A stretch of 64,000 bases of DNA from Paramecium sonneborni (GCA_905182985.1 CAJJDN010000132.1:101631-165630), one strand, 5' to 3'. Counted from the stretch's first letter, positions 1 through 14,288 are shown. Notes: generated from the sequence alone by a model not told the origin. Translations and numbers: made by a program.

Positions 1-532
1 TCGAAGTTGATATCATGGGAAATACCTATCATATTCTATTTAATATACAGTTTAACAGTACTTTATAATATAAAGAAATTGTAAGTCATTCCATAAAATT
101 TTAATATAGTTATGGAGAAAATATAGATGAAACTTATTTTATTGAAATCAAAAAATTAGTTAAAAAATTGTTAGCATATCCTATTATCACTATTTTTAGT
201 ACTATTCTATTTACAATCATGGATTTAGAAACATTCTTCAATGTAAATGTAATATTATTTTAATATTAAGATAGGAAGCATTCAAAGTACAATCAGTTGG
301 ACTATGCTATCTTTATGGGAATTCTTCAATTTTTTTGCTTATATTTCATAAAATAGTGTCCAAGAAGAACTATTTAGAAGAAACTTTAAAGAATAAGAAT
401 GTATTTTTATTAAACAATCTTAGTTTAGTACATCCATTAATTTAATAAGATCCTGAAGACAGTATTAATGAAAGAGACTATTTTTATTAAGTTAATTCCA
501 ATATGCAAGTTTCTGGTTAATAAATTAATTGA
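1..532 (+). CDS. GPCR-like seven-helix receptor, 3' end (partial)
   Basis: This is the C-terminal part of a membrane protein whose start lies left of the window. Reading TAA/TAG as Gln and removing two introns (81-109, 29 nt; 249-274, 26 nt) gives one frame ending at TGA 530-532. Three hydrophobic helices are visible: one near the window start, one around LLAYPIITIFSTILFTIMD, and one around VGLCYLYGNSSIFLLIFH. A polar cytoplasmic tail follows. The spacing and the last two helices resemble class E/cAMP-receptor-like GPCRs of protists. That assignment rests on overall pattern only, because no ligand-binding region is present. The next gene starts 20 bases downstream on the same strand. Confidence 0.5.
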
Positions 533-551
533 TTATAATAATAATATAATA

Positions 552-2039
552 ATGAGTGTTCGTAGAGTTTAATCAGCAGTTGCTTCAAGTAAATAGACAA
601 CAGCAGTGATTCCACTTTCAGAATTGAAGAGAATGCAAGACCATATCACTGTATATCATTAAGATACTCCAGAAAAATTTGAATTGTATTAATAACTGTT
701 CACAAAAGGCATAAATTATCATAAGATCGAGTAAAGAATTGGAATAACACTTTAAAATAAAATAAAGTTTAGAAGGACAGAACTAAGTATTCTTATTTAT
801 TAACATTTATTTAAGATTCGAACGTTTTAAACAAGATGAAGAAGAAAGAAGAAAAATTGATGAAGATGAACGTCGTTATTAAGCACTTGTTAAATAATAA
901 ATTTTAGAAAAAGCTAATAAACAAATTTATGAAAATAATGAACGTATTAGATAGTTTTAATCTAAAATGCTTGTTGTTGATGCACTTTAAGAAAGAGAAG
1001 GATAAAAATAAATTAAAGAAATGCAGAAACTATTAGAAAAAGAAAGGGAAAAAGTTTAATATGAATAAATGTTAGAAATATAGGCTGAAAAAGATTTTTA
1101 AGAAAAGAAGAAATAATAAGAATTATAAGAAAAAAAAAAATAATAACATGATATGCTTAAAAAGTAGCATGAAATCATGAGAGTAATGTGTCTTCTTTAT
1201 TTCATTAGGATAAATTTATTAAATAAGTTTAAGAAGAAAAAATTGAAGGAGAATTAATGAAAGCCAAAGTATAAGCTGATTTAGAAGAAGAATAAAGAAT
1301 TGCTAAATAAAAAAAAGATAAAATTATGGAAAATCAATAATTATTAATTCAAGGAAATGAAATATTAAAAAAATAAAGAGAAATTGAAAAATAAAAACTT
1401 TTAGAAGAAGAAAAAAAAATAGAAGAACATGCTTAAAAAAAAGAAAGAGTTTTAGAAATTAGAAAAATTAGAGATGAATAAAGAAAAGCAGAAAAGTAAG
1501 CATAAAGATAAAAATTAATTGATGCTTAAACTGAAAAATTAAAAAAATAAAAAGAACAATAAGAAAAATTGTTAAATAAAAATATTAAAGAAGCTGAAAT
1601 TAAAGCGGAAGAGGTAGAATAAATGAAAAAAGAGTAAAGACGTAAATTATAAAGTGCAATAAGTTATAGTCACAAAGTTAAAATGGAAGTAAAACAATAA
1701 TAAGAAGAAGAAGAAAAAAGATTGAATTAAGAATTCTAATAATATTGGATTAATAGAAATAAAGAATTACATGAATAAGAATTAAGAGAAAAAATGGAAA
1801 TCAGAAAAAAAAATTAAGAATTAAAAGATTTTCATCATTAATAAGCTAATTAAAGAACTGAAAAAAGAACTAAAGATATTATTTAAGATTTTGATGAGAG
1901 AGACAAATGTCTAGCAAGATTAGATAATTAAGATAAAGAATTTGACGAATGGGCAGCTTAAATTGTGAAGAGATATTAAGCCGAGGGAAAAAACACAGAC
2001 ATTTTGATGAAGGAACTCAAGTAATTCAAATATAAATGA
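552..2039 (+). CDS. TPH-domain coiled-coil ciliary protein, CFAP210/CFAP45-like
   Basis: Four exons (552-685, 709-786, 816-1182, 1209-2039) joined across introns of 23, 29 and 26 nt encode 469 residues. After a short N-terminus with VIPLSELKRMQ, the protein is almost entirely charged Glu/Lys/Gln-rich coiled coil. A segment near residues 50-75 (DRVKNWNNTLKQNK) and the C-terminal EFDEWAAQIVKRY stretch match the pattern of trichohyalin/plectin-homology proteins such as CFAP210 (CCDC173). Those proteins sit inside doublet microtubules of cilia. The correct exon 1-2 junction was chosen because only it gives this motif. The gene is tail-to-tail with beta-tubulin. The exact paralogue (CFAP210, CFAP45 or another TPH protein) cannot be fixed without a search. 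Confidence 0.7.
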
Positions 2040-2669
2040 TGAATTTGACTAAATATATGAATTTTTAATATAAATAATTTTATCAAAATATAAAAGAAAA
2101 AAACAAGATCTTTTAAATTCATTTACTTAATAAATATTTTCATATCTAAATAATTTTCTTAATAAACCATTTAATGAATAGGAGGAATAATTCCAAATTA
2201 TAATTCATTTATAAAAAATCAAATTGTAGATTAAATTTCATTTTATGCAAACAAGAAACAAAATTCTATTGATAATCATAGCTGTTTTAAGTATTTCTAA
2301 GTAAACAAATAATTTCTAATATAATAATTTTTTAATTTCATTATTTAGATTATATATGAATATAGAAGTTCAACAGCATATAAATTCTCTAAGTAATTAA
2401 ATTATTTAGTTAAACATTGTTTTAAGGAGTAAATCCTAAAAACAGGGGATTAACAAATTCAAAAATATAATAATTGAAATATAATTACAAAGTTTAAGTT
2501 TGAATACTTTTTTTTGTTGGGATTTAAATGTATGGCAAGTAAGATAGTAATATTAAATGTTATATATCATTAAATGATTTAAAAAGATTTATGAATTGAT
2601 AAGGGAATGAAATGAGATTTTGTGTTGTTTGTAATTTATATATTTTTGTGATAGAAATCACTAAGATTA
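2040..2669. other. AT-rich intergenic spacer between convergent genes
   Basis: This spacer of about 630 bases separates the stop codons of the TPH gene (+) and beta-tubulin (-). I see no frame with codon use like the neighbours and no RNA gene. It presumably holds the two 3' UTRs and polyadenylation signals. It is long for this gene-dense sequence. Confidence 0.5.
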
Positions 2670-4054
<1,385 letters not shown>

Positions 4055-4262
4055 TGTGACGGTTACGAAAAAGGATTTTGTTTTTTTTAATGTTTGAAAT
4101 TTGAATTTCCACACAGCTTAAAATGTGTTACCAAATAATATCTTTTTTTAGTTAATTAACATCCCCCCTTTTAGATTTTATAAAAGAAAATCATATATTA
4201 ATTAATCAACATTAATTATTGATCAAAAATTATTATATGAAACTGATAATATAAAATAATTA

Positions 4263-4793
4263 ATGACGAAAGTTGTCAATTACAAAGTTAATGGTTCTGG
4301 AAGAGATACATATATTGGTTATGGAAATGGAGGTTTCTATAAAACAGACTCATTACATACTGAAGAGTCTTTCTATTAATTGAATAGACAAAATTCATTG
4401 CCCATAATTAATAGCAAATTTAAGCTTTATCATACAGATGGAACAGGTAGAGATTCATACATCAGGTATCGGAAATGAATAAAAAAAAGTGAATCATAGG
4501 GTGGTTTCTATAGCTACCAGCCAAAGATAAATTTTTTAGGGAGATTAAGACACTATGACCCATCTCCTGAGGCGATTAGAGGGAATGATTTTTTAAGAAG
4601 AAGTTAGATGGTGAAACCAGCAAAGGAATAAGAGCGTTAGTTGAAGTAGCAGTATTAGAGTATTTTAGATAGAGCGCAGTAGTGGAACAAGTAACTTAGA
4701 GACTACAATTACCTAAAATAAAAAGGGAATGATTAATTATTATAATATATATATATAGATAAATTTTCAAATGTCAGATAGCTCATCTAATGA
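4263..4793 (+). CDS. Small GRDTYI-repeat protein, function unknown
   Basis: The frame codes for 168 residues after removing a 24-nt intron (4466-4489). Splicing was chosen because it restores a second copy of the N-terminal motif. GSGRDTYIGYGNGGFY near residues 11-26 is repeated as GTGRDSYISESQGGFY near residues 62-77. A region containing DPSPEAIRG and a Gln/Arg-rich helical C-terminus follow. The GRDxYI motif occurs in small eukaryotic proteins associated with cilia, which is weak recall and not proof. The in-frame TGA (4791-4793) lies 23 bases inside the next gene, whose ATG is at 4771. So either the genes overlap or this C-terminus is mis-spliced. Confidence 0.6.
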
Positions 4794-7607
4794 AGACTAT
4801 CGAAAGTTAAATAGAAAGGCAAAGAAATCATAGGTTCGTACAAATGTATAAGATCCAGAATCCACACGATTTGCATAAGATTTCGCATAAAGATTGCTGA
4901 AAGAGAGAGGATGTACATATGTGTATGCTAAGGAAAGTTGACATTACAGAAGAAGAGATGGGATTCAAGAAACAAGCAACTAAACAAGTGAAGGCTACTA
5001 CATATGTGCATAGTATAGATTAGGCAACATTTAAGGAATTACAAAAAGAATTTAATAAATGTGAGAATATTGGTTAGATTTGTACAATCTTAAAAGCATT
5101 GAGTAATCATAAAGAGGCAACACCCTAGCAATAACTATAATATAAGATATAGAGAAGTGATTTCTTAATAAAGAATAGGATGTATGAGGAAACAAAGACA
5201 GAATGTTTTGAATTATTGTAGTAAGAATTGGGTGTATTAGAAAAAGTGAAAGTGTTATTATCATTATGTAAGGCATAATTAGAGACTAATGAAATATATA
5301 ATGGATGTATGTAAGCATTGAGATTAAAAAGCTATGCAGAAACAGTTAAATTAATGCCAGCATTTAATTTGGGGATTTATGATCTCACTCCAGAATAAAT
5401 ATATAAATAGATAGATGATATCTATTAAAATACTATATTTAAGATTTAGAGAGATAATAAAAAGGTAGTATCTCTTCTTGGAGTTTAAGGAAATAGTGCT
5501 ACAGGTTGTTTAGGTTAAGGAGATTTAAATTAATGTAGTGAATTAACTTAATATTAAATATTTAAAAATAGAAAAATACTATCAATAGGATGTGGAGAAC
5601 ATCATGTTATCATTTTGATTAGTGGATGTTCATGTATTAATCCTCATTATGTAAATTAATGTAAAGGTGATAAATGTAATAATGGAAATGAAGTATTTGG
5701 ATGGGGAGAGAATTTCTTAGGTTAAGTGACCATGAATGAATAAGATGGTAATTTTGTAAATGTTCCATATAATATTAGTTAATTGAGTAATAAAAACATT
5801 ATTGGAGTATAAGCTTATAAATGCACATCATTAGCATGGGATTCAGAAGGTCATATTTATTAGTGGGGAGCTAAACATATACTTAAAATAGATTCTATGA
5901 CTGATATTTAATAAATAGTATTGGGATTCAAATTTGGAGCAATACTAGCTAAAAAATCATTATTCATCATTGGTGAATTAGATGAAAATATTAAATATTC
6001 TAAATTAACTAAATTAGCTGATAATATAGATTAAATTGCGTGTGGAGATAATCATTTAATTTCATTGAATTCTGAAGGAGAGGTTTGGGGAATTGGATAA
6101 AATAATTTTCATCAATTAGGAGTGAATAATCATTTATAATATTCATAAATTTAAGAAGAAGAATGTTTTTATATTAATGCAAATTAAAATTCAAGTGTTT
6201 TTGTTACTTCAGATGGAGAAGTCTTATATTGTGGTTAAGTAAGCAGAGAAAAGGTCATTGATTATCCTAAAACATTATAAATTGATGAAGATGTACAAAT
6301 CATTTAAGCTTGTATCTATGATGGTGTAATCTATGCTTTAAATTTATAAGGAAAAATATTTAAATGGGATATTGATAAAGAACCTAAATCTAAATTATTC
6401 TTTTCTGCTCCTGTAAGATAACTTTATCTTTGTAGAGGAATCAGATTATGTGAAACTACAACATTATAAGGTGAATGGTGTAGATTAGAATTAGAAGATT
6501 AAGATTAAGAATAGTTTGAAACCTTTACAGATATAAATCTTATTATTAATCTAGGAGATAAATATGGTCCTTATGGAATCAAATAAACTCATCCTATTAG
6601 ATATAATATTTTAGTATCTGAGGATTCTGAATACACTCCTGAATAATTATTACATAAATGTTAAGTTGTCTCAATGAGTAAAATTCAATCTTAATAAGAA
6701 AATAAAATTTATCTTAATTTTATGAATGATGGATACAAAGCTGAAATTAAACAAATTGAAGAACCTTCTAAACATAAACTAGTTTTATAAGTTAATAAAC
6801 CAGGAACTTATTTAATTTACTTATATCTTAATGAATAATTACTAATTGATTGTCCTTTAAATCTCAATCTAATTGCTGGAAGTAGATAGGATGAATTAAT
6901 ATAGGCAGAAGAATTAAAAAAATAATAGCAATAGGCAGAATTATAAAGAAAATAAGCGTTACTGTTAAAAAAACAATAGGAAGAAGAAGAGAGATAAAGA
7001 TTACTCAATGAATAATAATAAGAACTATTATTAAAATAATAGGAAACAAGTAATCTTATTTGTTTATTCTTTAGAAAAACGAGCAGATGAAAAATTATAA
7101 TAATACTAATTAAAAATGTAGGAAGAAAAAAGAATTAAAGAGGAAGAAAGATAACAGAAAAAAGATTTATTAACAGGAGGAGGTTTTGATCTAAATAAAG
7201 TTAAATAATAATAGGAATCAAATTAAAATAATAATCCACCTAAGAAAATTATTAAATAAGTTAATACTGCTCTTACTCAAAAAGTTAGATAGTAAATGCA
7301 AAATTTATAATAAGAAAGATAATAATTATAATCATTAAATAATTAATAATAATAAGAGAAACAATAGAATAAACATTAATCTTAACCTCAAAAATTGAAT
7401 CCTGTTAAAGCTACTCCAAAAGTACTTCAAAGTATATAATCAAATAAAACTACTGATAAAGCTTTTTCAACTTAGGAGACTTTCAAAGAATTTTAATAAA
7501 CAGGATAATTCAGAAAAACAGATTCGCAATTATAAAAGATGCAATAAGAATTCTTATAAGAATTTCAATAGTTGAAAAGATAGGAAACAAATAAATATAA
7601 AAGATGA
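4771..7607 (+). CDS. RCC1-like repeat protein with long coiled-coil tail
   Basis: Introns at 4913-4949 (37 nt, the least certain) and 7050-7074 (25 nt) give 924 residues. Residues about 170-500 contain RCC1-type blade repeats: IGCGEHHVIIL, VFGWGENFLGQV, IACGDNHLISLNSEG and VWGIGQNNFHQLG. After a less regular region comes a Gln/Glu-rich coiled coil (AELQRKQALLLKKQQEEEE) and a low-complexity Gln/Asn tail. RCC1 propellers usually act as protein-interaction or exchange-factor domains. The target here is unknown. The start ATG overlaps the end of the preceding frame. Confidence 0.75.
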
Positions 7608-7636
7608 TTAAATATATATAATTATATTAATATCGA

Positions 7637-8005
7637 ATGAAAGATCAAGTTGATAATAAAAGTACAGAATTAAGAACTGAACCTTGTTAAACAACTAAAT
7701 AAGTTCTCATATCTCATAATGGAGACTTACCTCTTATTAGTCAAACCGACATTACATATCCTAAAGTACCACAAAGTAGAGAGACACAAAAATTACAATG
7801 TGTAAATTGTTCAAAAGTATCTACTACTAAATTAAAATTCTAAAATGGGAAAGGTGCCTATTTGCTGATGCTATTGTTTATTGTATTTATTATTACAATT
7901 CCTTTGGCAATCCTTGTTTACTTTCTAAAAATGTTCAAAGACGTGCAACATTATTGTTCAGAGTGTGGAGCTCTAATAGGAACAAAGCATTTTTTAATTG
8001 GATGA
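7637..8005 (+). CDS. LITAF-domain membrane protein
   Basis: A single exon of 122 residues starting 29 bases after the preceding stop. It has a polar N-terminus, then CVNC near residue 56, a hydrophobic stretch (AYLLMLLFIVFIITIPLAIL), and a second knuckle HYCSECGALIG near the C-terminus. Two CxxC pairs flanking a hydrophobic anchor are the hallmark of LITAF/SIMPLE domains. Such domains bind Zn2+ and sit monotopically on late endosome/lysosome membranes. The usual C-terminal HxCxxCG pattern is intact. No intron is needed. Confidence 0.85.
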
Positions 8006-8148
8006 ATTATTTATCAGTATTTTAAAATAATTAATCATGCTTCAATCAAGCTTTAATAATCATATTAAAAATAAATAAAGTTTGAGAATTTAAATAGAAA
8101 TTTAGAATTTCTTAGATAATTTGTACAATAAAAGAAGAAGTAGACCTA

Positions 8149-9544
8149 TCATTTTTGAAAATCTTCAAAAATTGCAATCAAATAATTATTTTGGTAATGA
8201 TGGTTATCTCTTTTTCTTACATTAAAACTAATTATTGCCTGTTGATCCTTATCTAATTTAATTAACACTTTTGACACTGCTTGGTCTAATATTTCTTTAT
8301 TGACTATGACTACTTGGTCTTTAACTATTTGATCTTACACTACGTTAACTTGCTAATAAGATCTAATAAATGTCAATTACTTGTATATTATCTAATTCTA
8401 ATTTAAAGTGGTTATTTGCTTTAATATTATAATAACTTTTCTTAATCTTCATTAACTAATAGATTTTTCTCAAAAGTTCCAAATTTAGGTTATTCTCCTT
8501 TTTTACACTAACAATTATAAAATAATTACATATTCTCCTTCTCCCCATTAATATCCTTATTCCCACATACCAATATAATATGATCCATCATTCCAATACA
8601 TTCTTCCAAATCCATGTCTAACATCATCATAAAAATTTCCTTCATATCTACTTCCTTTGGCCCATTTATATACTCCATAACCACATTTTTTATCGTTTAC
8701 AAATTCCCCTTCATAAGAATCAGTTAATGTAGCATTTCTATCTTTGATCCATAATCCTTTTCCATGTCTTAATCCATTTTAAAATGTTCCATTATAATAA
8801 CTACCTGAATTCCATTAATATTCTCCTTCTCCTTCAGGTTTACCATTAACATATTATCCTTTATAAATATCCCCATTAATAAAATATTCAATTCCTTGAC
8901 CATGTTTTAAACTATTATGAAATTCTCCTTCATATCTATCTCCATTCACCCAAACATGTACTCCATAACCATCTGGATTTCCCATTCTCCATTCCCCAAC
9001 ATAAGAAGTCCCTTTCAGTCCATTCCATATTCCTTCACCATGTTTTAATCCATTTAACCATCCACCTTCATATACTTCACCATTAGCCCAAAGAAATTTA
9101 CCTTTTCCATCAGGTTTTCCATTTATGTACGTACCTTCATAAGATGTTTTATCTGGAAATCTCTCATATCCTTACCCATGTTTTCTATCATTTTCAAATT
9201 AACCTTCATAGATTCTTCCATTATTACTCAATATTACTCCAAGTCCATTCTTTTTACCATTTATCAATTAACCAAAGTAATATGAATCTTTATAAATTTT
9301 GAGTCTGCAATTCTCAAATTTTAGAAGTCTTTCATATTTGAACTTTTTATTATAAGGTTTGTATGTGCGAAATTTTTGAATTATCTCTTCAGCTTCTTAG
9401 TGTGTAAACTTTATAGGTGGTCTATAGTTCAAATTTGATTGTTTACGGATTTTCAATTGGTTGCACAACTTAGGTTTCACTATTTTTAGTTTTTAAGATA
9501 GAAAAATCAGAAAACTCTTTGCTATTCCCTTCTGTGTATTACAT
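8149..9544 (-). CDS. MORN-repeat protein (11 repeats)
   Basis: The gene has four exons. Introns lie at 9422-9446 (25 nt), 8508-8529 (22 nt) and 8349-8380 (32 nt, boundary less sure), and the protein is 438 residues. From about residue 75 to 340 there are eleven MORN units, for example YEGQFENDRKHGQGY and YEGGWLNGLKHGEG. MORN blocks form elongated beta-sheets that bind membranes, phospholipids or cytoskeletal partners. In ciliates and flagellates they are common in basal-body and axonemal proteins. There is no kinase or SET domain. The C-terminal 100 residues are helical and unrecognised. The ATG at 9544 gives a plausible leader and the first intron joins it to the repeat frame. Confidence 0.85.
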
Positions 9545-9611
9545 AATAAAAATAATAATTAAATTATTTGATTTTTGTAATACAAAAAAAAAACATAAAA
9601 ATATTATATTA

Positions 9612-11092
9612 TCATATTCTTCTACTAATCTTTGATGGTTTTAAATCTGTAATATAAACTTGTTATTTTTAAACTCCAGTAAAATCATTTAAACTAGTTA
9701 CAGAATCGAGATTTTGTTTGTCTATAGTTTAATTCATGATACATTTTGATTTAAATGTCATAGAATTTCCTGCAAAATCAGTTGCTAGAACTGGAGGTAG
9801 ATCAGCAAAGAAAGGATGTTAAAGTGCTTAATAAGCTGTAATTCTATCTTCAGGATCTTTAGCTAACAATGCTTTAAGCAAAGACTTAAATTTATTATCG
9901 TTTGATTTACGATGCAATTTTTAGTATAATTATATTATTGAACAATAGACCAGTCTATTTAACATTTTTTGTTATTTGCTAAAACTTGATCAGAAGTTTG
10001 TCCTTGAAAACAACTAATACCTTTGGATAATCTAAATAAATATTTAATAAATACAATTTAAAAAATACAACACCTAGACTAAAGATATCACAAAGAGATG
10101 TCCAAGCCTTTTATTAATCTTTTTTCATGTTTACAATTTCAGGAGCCATATAACCAGGAGTTCCACATCTGTTATATTATAATTAATTTTTAATGCTCAA
10201 ACCAAAATCAATGATTTTAACATTTCTGAAGGATGATTGAGAAATCATTATATTTTAAGGTTTAATATCTCTATGAATAACTTATTCTTAATGAATAACA
10301 ACTAAAGCTTTAAGAATTGCCTACAAAATAACTTTGATATCATATTCTTTAAGTTTAGTTTGTTGTTTTTTAAGTTGTTCAATAAGAGTAGCCAAACATA
10401 TTCCATCAACAAATTCAACAATTATACCGTATTAATGTTCTTCAATTCTATAAACTTCAAATATTTTAAGTATAGATTCATTATTAATTGAATTCAAGAT
10501 TCCAATTTCATTTTCTAATAATTACTGAATAGAATATAATTAATAAATACCATGTTTTCCTTATCATTCTTTTACTTACTAGAAACTTATTTCATTGCAA
10601 ATGCTTTATCATCATTCAACCGATAAACTTTATGAACTTTTGAGAATGAACCTTATCCAATAACTCTCTCTATTTTATAATGATCATCAAGTGAATGGAA
10701 CCCAATTAAACAACTAATTGACTAACGAAATTTAGTTAATTGTTCAGCAGCAGCTTCAAAATACTTCACATTCTTTCTATGAAATAATTAGTTTAAAAAA
10801 AGATTAGTTACTTATATTTAATTCCAAAAGCTCTATTTTATCCATGCTCTTATTTCCAATAAACTGTATTCTTGAGATTCAACTCTAATTTATATTTAGG
10901 GTTAGGATCATTAAATTACTAATTCTACTTTAATTTATGTACCTCTCCTATAGTAATCATATTATGAAGTGCATGAACATGATAAACTTTATCCTTAAAA
11001 AGATGTCGACGTAAACATTAAAAAGAATATTTCACATTTCCATAATTTATTGATGGCTAAGATTGTTAGTTTTCACCTATAGATTAATTCAT
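9612..11092 (-). CDS. Ser/Thr protein kinase with N-terminal PH-like region; one frame break
   Basis: Introns of 35 nt (10777-10811), 26 nt (10525-10550) and 23 nt (10032-10054) are clear. About 110 N-terminal residues could form a PH-like domain, as in several Paramecium kinases. The kinase domain follows with all key motifs: glycine loop IGQGSFSKV, the ATP lysine in FAMK, catalytic loop IHRDIKPQN, IIDFGLS and GYMAPEIV. The C-lobe ends with LLAKDPEDRITAYQALQHPFF. Between LANNKK and KLHRKSND the frame shifts by one base with no GT..AG intron to explain it. A T6 run on the plus strand (9965-9970) lies there, so a missing base is likely. Substrate and pathway are unknown. Confidence 0.85.
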
Positions 11093-11126
11093 TTCTAAAA
11101 TTAATATATATATATATTTAATAGTT

Positions 11127-13211
11127 TCAATTAGTTATGCTGAACAAGTTTATAGATTCATGAGCTCCCATCTATAATATAGTAAGTTCTATTTCATTAG
11201 CATATTCATTATTTTAATCTTCAGGATTGTTGAGATTAAACACCTCTCCAAAATTAATATTTGGATTGTCAAAAAAATAACCACCAATTATTAAAACATT
11301 GTTATCATCTAATAAAATTGGTTTTGGTAATGATCTAGAATGTTGTAGAGTTCCAACTATTTGTCTATTAAATTATCTATATATAATACATACCCTGATA
11401 CATTTTAATTAGATTCTAAATCATCCTAATTAAATCTTATAATTTCTTTCTTACTACCATCAAATCCTTTACCTCCAAAAATAAATAAATCTTAATCATC
11501 TATGACTATTGATGATAATCCTTCTAATGAGAATGGCAATTCTATATTTAATACATCCCATTCTTATGATTATTCATTGTAACATTCAATCTTATGCGAA
11601 ATTTATCCTAAAATATATATATTAATTATTATATACCTTCTCCAATATATCCTCCAAATACATAAATCTTCTCTCCTATTACATTAGCAGTCATAGAACA
11701 TTTTGGTTCATTCAATGGAGCTATCTAATCCCATTCCTCTTCATCTATATTGAATCTCTCTACTGTACTATGTAATGATAATATATCATTCTAATATCCT
11801 CTTCCTCCTATAAAATAAACATATGGAGCATTATAAACACATGCAGCTGCATATCTATGATAACTTAGTTTACCCACTTTCTTAATCTTTACCTTCATCT
11901 CTGGAAATATTATAGTTACCAAATATGCCTTCTTATTTATTTATGAAATCTTAGAATCTATCCCACCTCCTAATAAAATCTATCTACAATTTGGTAATTC
12001 TGCATCTATTGAACATACACTCATGTATGAATATAAACACAATTATGTGGGTACTTCCAATGCTTATAAATTGTCTGTTCTATATTTTGGAATCGGTAAA
12101 ATAAATGGGTATTCATCATTCCCAAACATAAATACAACATCATCAGGTTATAAGTTATAATCTTATTTCTGTTACATTGTTTATTATTGAAACTCTTCCA
12201 ATCTACATATCTATTATACAGATGACATTCCTCTTAAATTCTAATTCAACAATTCTTGAACATTTTCGTCTACATTTATTAAAAACTCTTCCCAAATCTT
12301 ATTTTCACTATTGAATAATTCAAAAGTATTTTATTTATTCATTCCACCATATACTATATAATTACCAAATTCATCCCGAAACATATGAAATAGCGAACGA
12401 ATCTAATTCAATTATGAATAAGAAACACATGTATTATCTAAAGATCATATATATAAACTAATTACTTTTAAGATTCAAAAGTAAGCATGCTTAAGATGGT
12501 CCTTATAAAGTCATTCCTCCAACTATCATTATTTTTTAATTTTCTAAAGGAATCAAATGAAATCCTGCCAAACCTCTAGGCATTCTTATTTTACTCCTTA
12601 TCCATATATTTTTGGTTTCATCATAATATTCAATAGACTTAGTATTTTTCTTTCCATCAAATCCTCCGATGCAATAAATTTGATCATTGTTCAAAAACAC
12701 TCCAAAATTGGATCGCCTCTTTGTCATTGGTGAGATAGTCTTAAATTATTTAAATAAAAATACCTTCCATACTCCTCCATCATAGACTTCACAATGTGAT
12801 AGAACACTTTCAAAATCTGGACCATATTGTCTTCCCCCCAATACATATATTTTTTCATTATGATATAGACACTAATGAACATATCTACATTGAGTGAATT
12901 AACTAAATTGGGTTAACTAAAATGCGTTACAATTCTTACCTTATTAGTTTATGTATTAAATATATAAACATCATTTGATATTATTTTATTTGTGTTTCCC
13001 AATCCTCCTGTTATTAGAATTTCATTATCTTTGTAAGGAATAGCACATGACCAATTATTGATCTATGAATGATTTAAAATTTATATACCTTTAATCCATT
13101 GTCAATTGGAACTTTCTGAAAACTCTATTGTTAAGAGCAGTACTTAATAATCATATTTTCTTAGGGCCAAGTTGACCCAAAAATCAAATGTTAAGTTTAA
13201 GTTGCTGACAT
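11127..13211 (-). CDS. Kelch-repeat protein
   Basis: Six introns (plus coordinates 13063-13088, 12917-12939, 12740-12763, 12438-12465, 11608-11636, 11365-11393; 23-29 nt) give 641 residues, in frame throughout. Kelch blades with the GG...Y..W pattern are obvious: IYVLGGRQYGPDFES, IYCIGGFDGKKNTKS, VYFIGGRGYQND, IYVFGGYIGE, LFIFGGKGFDGSKKE and VLIIGGYFFDNPN. No BTB, F-box or ACB domain is seen, so it is a propeller-only scaffold of unknown partner. It is encoded head-to-tail with the kinase, 34 bases from that gene's start. Confidence 0.88.
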
Positions 13212-13329
13212 TTTATATTTTTATAATAATGTTGCATATTTATAATTCACGCACCTAAATAGTAAAACAGTTTATTCATTTTAAGTTAGCTAAATATATA
13301 TAATATATATATTAAAATTAAAATATAAT

Positions 13330-14288
13330 TCATTCTTTAGGAATTAATTGTTTTCTCTCAGGTAAATGTTTGATTTGGAATGATGAAATATCCTAAATAA
13401 TTTCTACTTAACCATAACATTATTCACTATCATAACAAAACCAATTTAATGCTGGTTCATTAATTCTACTAGTTGATATTATCAATTCTTATGATGCAAC
13501 ACTACCTATAACAGAATAGACAGGACAATGATCAACTCCATAGAGTCTTGCGAAATTTCTAAATGTGCTAACTTATTCCTCAGTTGCTTCTTTGCCATTA
13601 GAATTTTTAAAGATCTCTTTACCTATCTATGTGAATTTATCTAATAATTCATCATTTGGTTAATAAGGATCATAAGCTTTTAATTCTGGAATCTCTTAAG
13701 CTTTTTTCATCATCAAAATACAATAATATATTAGATTAGTCATCATTCCTTAAGATTTATAATTGTAATTCAATGTTTATTCAAGTGGAACAGAATGAAC
13801 AATAACTACTTCAAATTCTCATTATCTTCTAATTTTCTTCCAAAGACAATTTACAATATTATTTTTTTTTCTCTTTCGTATGTAAATTTTAACCCTAATC
13901 CAATATACATAAAACCATAGAATCCAAAACAAACAAGAATCCATTATATTAATACCAAGCATTCTGATCATCTTCATAAGGAAATTGTTCAATCCAATCT
14001 ATTTTTACTAAGGGATTTATCATTTTGAGTTCTTCTTAAGCAATTTTACCTCTCTAAAAAAATAGCCAATAAATAGAGTACTTTTTCTCCTAATAATATC
14101 ATATTAAATTTTTAGCTAGTTCAGTGTTACTACCTGTCATATTGACAATTAATATATTAGATGCTAATAGTCTAGAATTAAATTTTAGATTACCTCTTTT
14201 GAACTTGATGTCCAATAAATCCTGCTCTATGATATTTTTATCTTTTCTCTTCATTGAGTTCTCTCTCAATAGGTTTATGTTCTTCCAT
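13330..14288 (-). pseudogene. SAE1/AOS1-like SUMO E1 regulatory subunit, multiple frame breaks
   Basis: The reading starts at MEEHKPIEREL (ATG 14288). One 22-nt intron near the start leads to RLLASNILIVNMTGSNTELA, the Rossmann/ThiF motif of ubiquitin-like E1 regulatory subunits. Downstream come ELKMINPLVKIDW and a long C-terminal part with HCPVYSVIGSVASQELI and PALNWFCYDSEQC, which match the end of SAE1 (half of the SUMO-activating enzyme). The frame breaks four times, each at or next to a homopolymer: plus-strand T5 at 14109, A7 at 14056, T9 at 13862 and A3 at 13813. This is either a decayed copy or a functional gene with sequencing indels. All the expected domains are still in order, which favours the second. 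Confidence 0.6.

Noticed and set aside
6817..7008. Tyr/Ser-rich minus-strand ORF
   Set aside because: Antisense of the Gln/Glu coiled coil of the RCC1-like gene.
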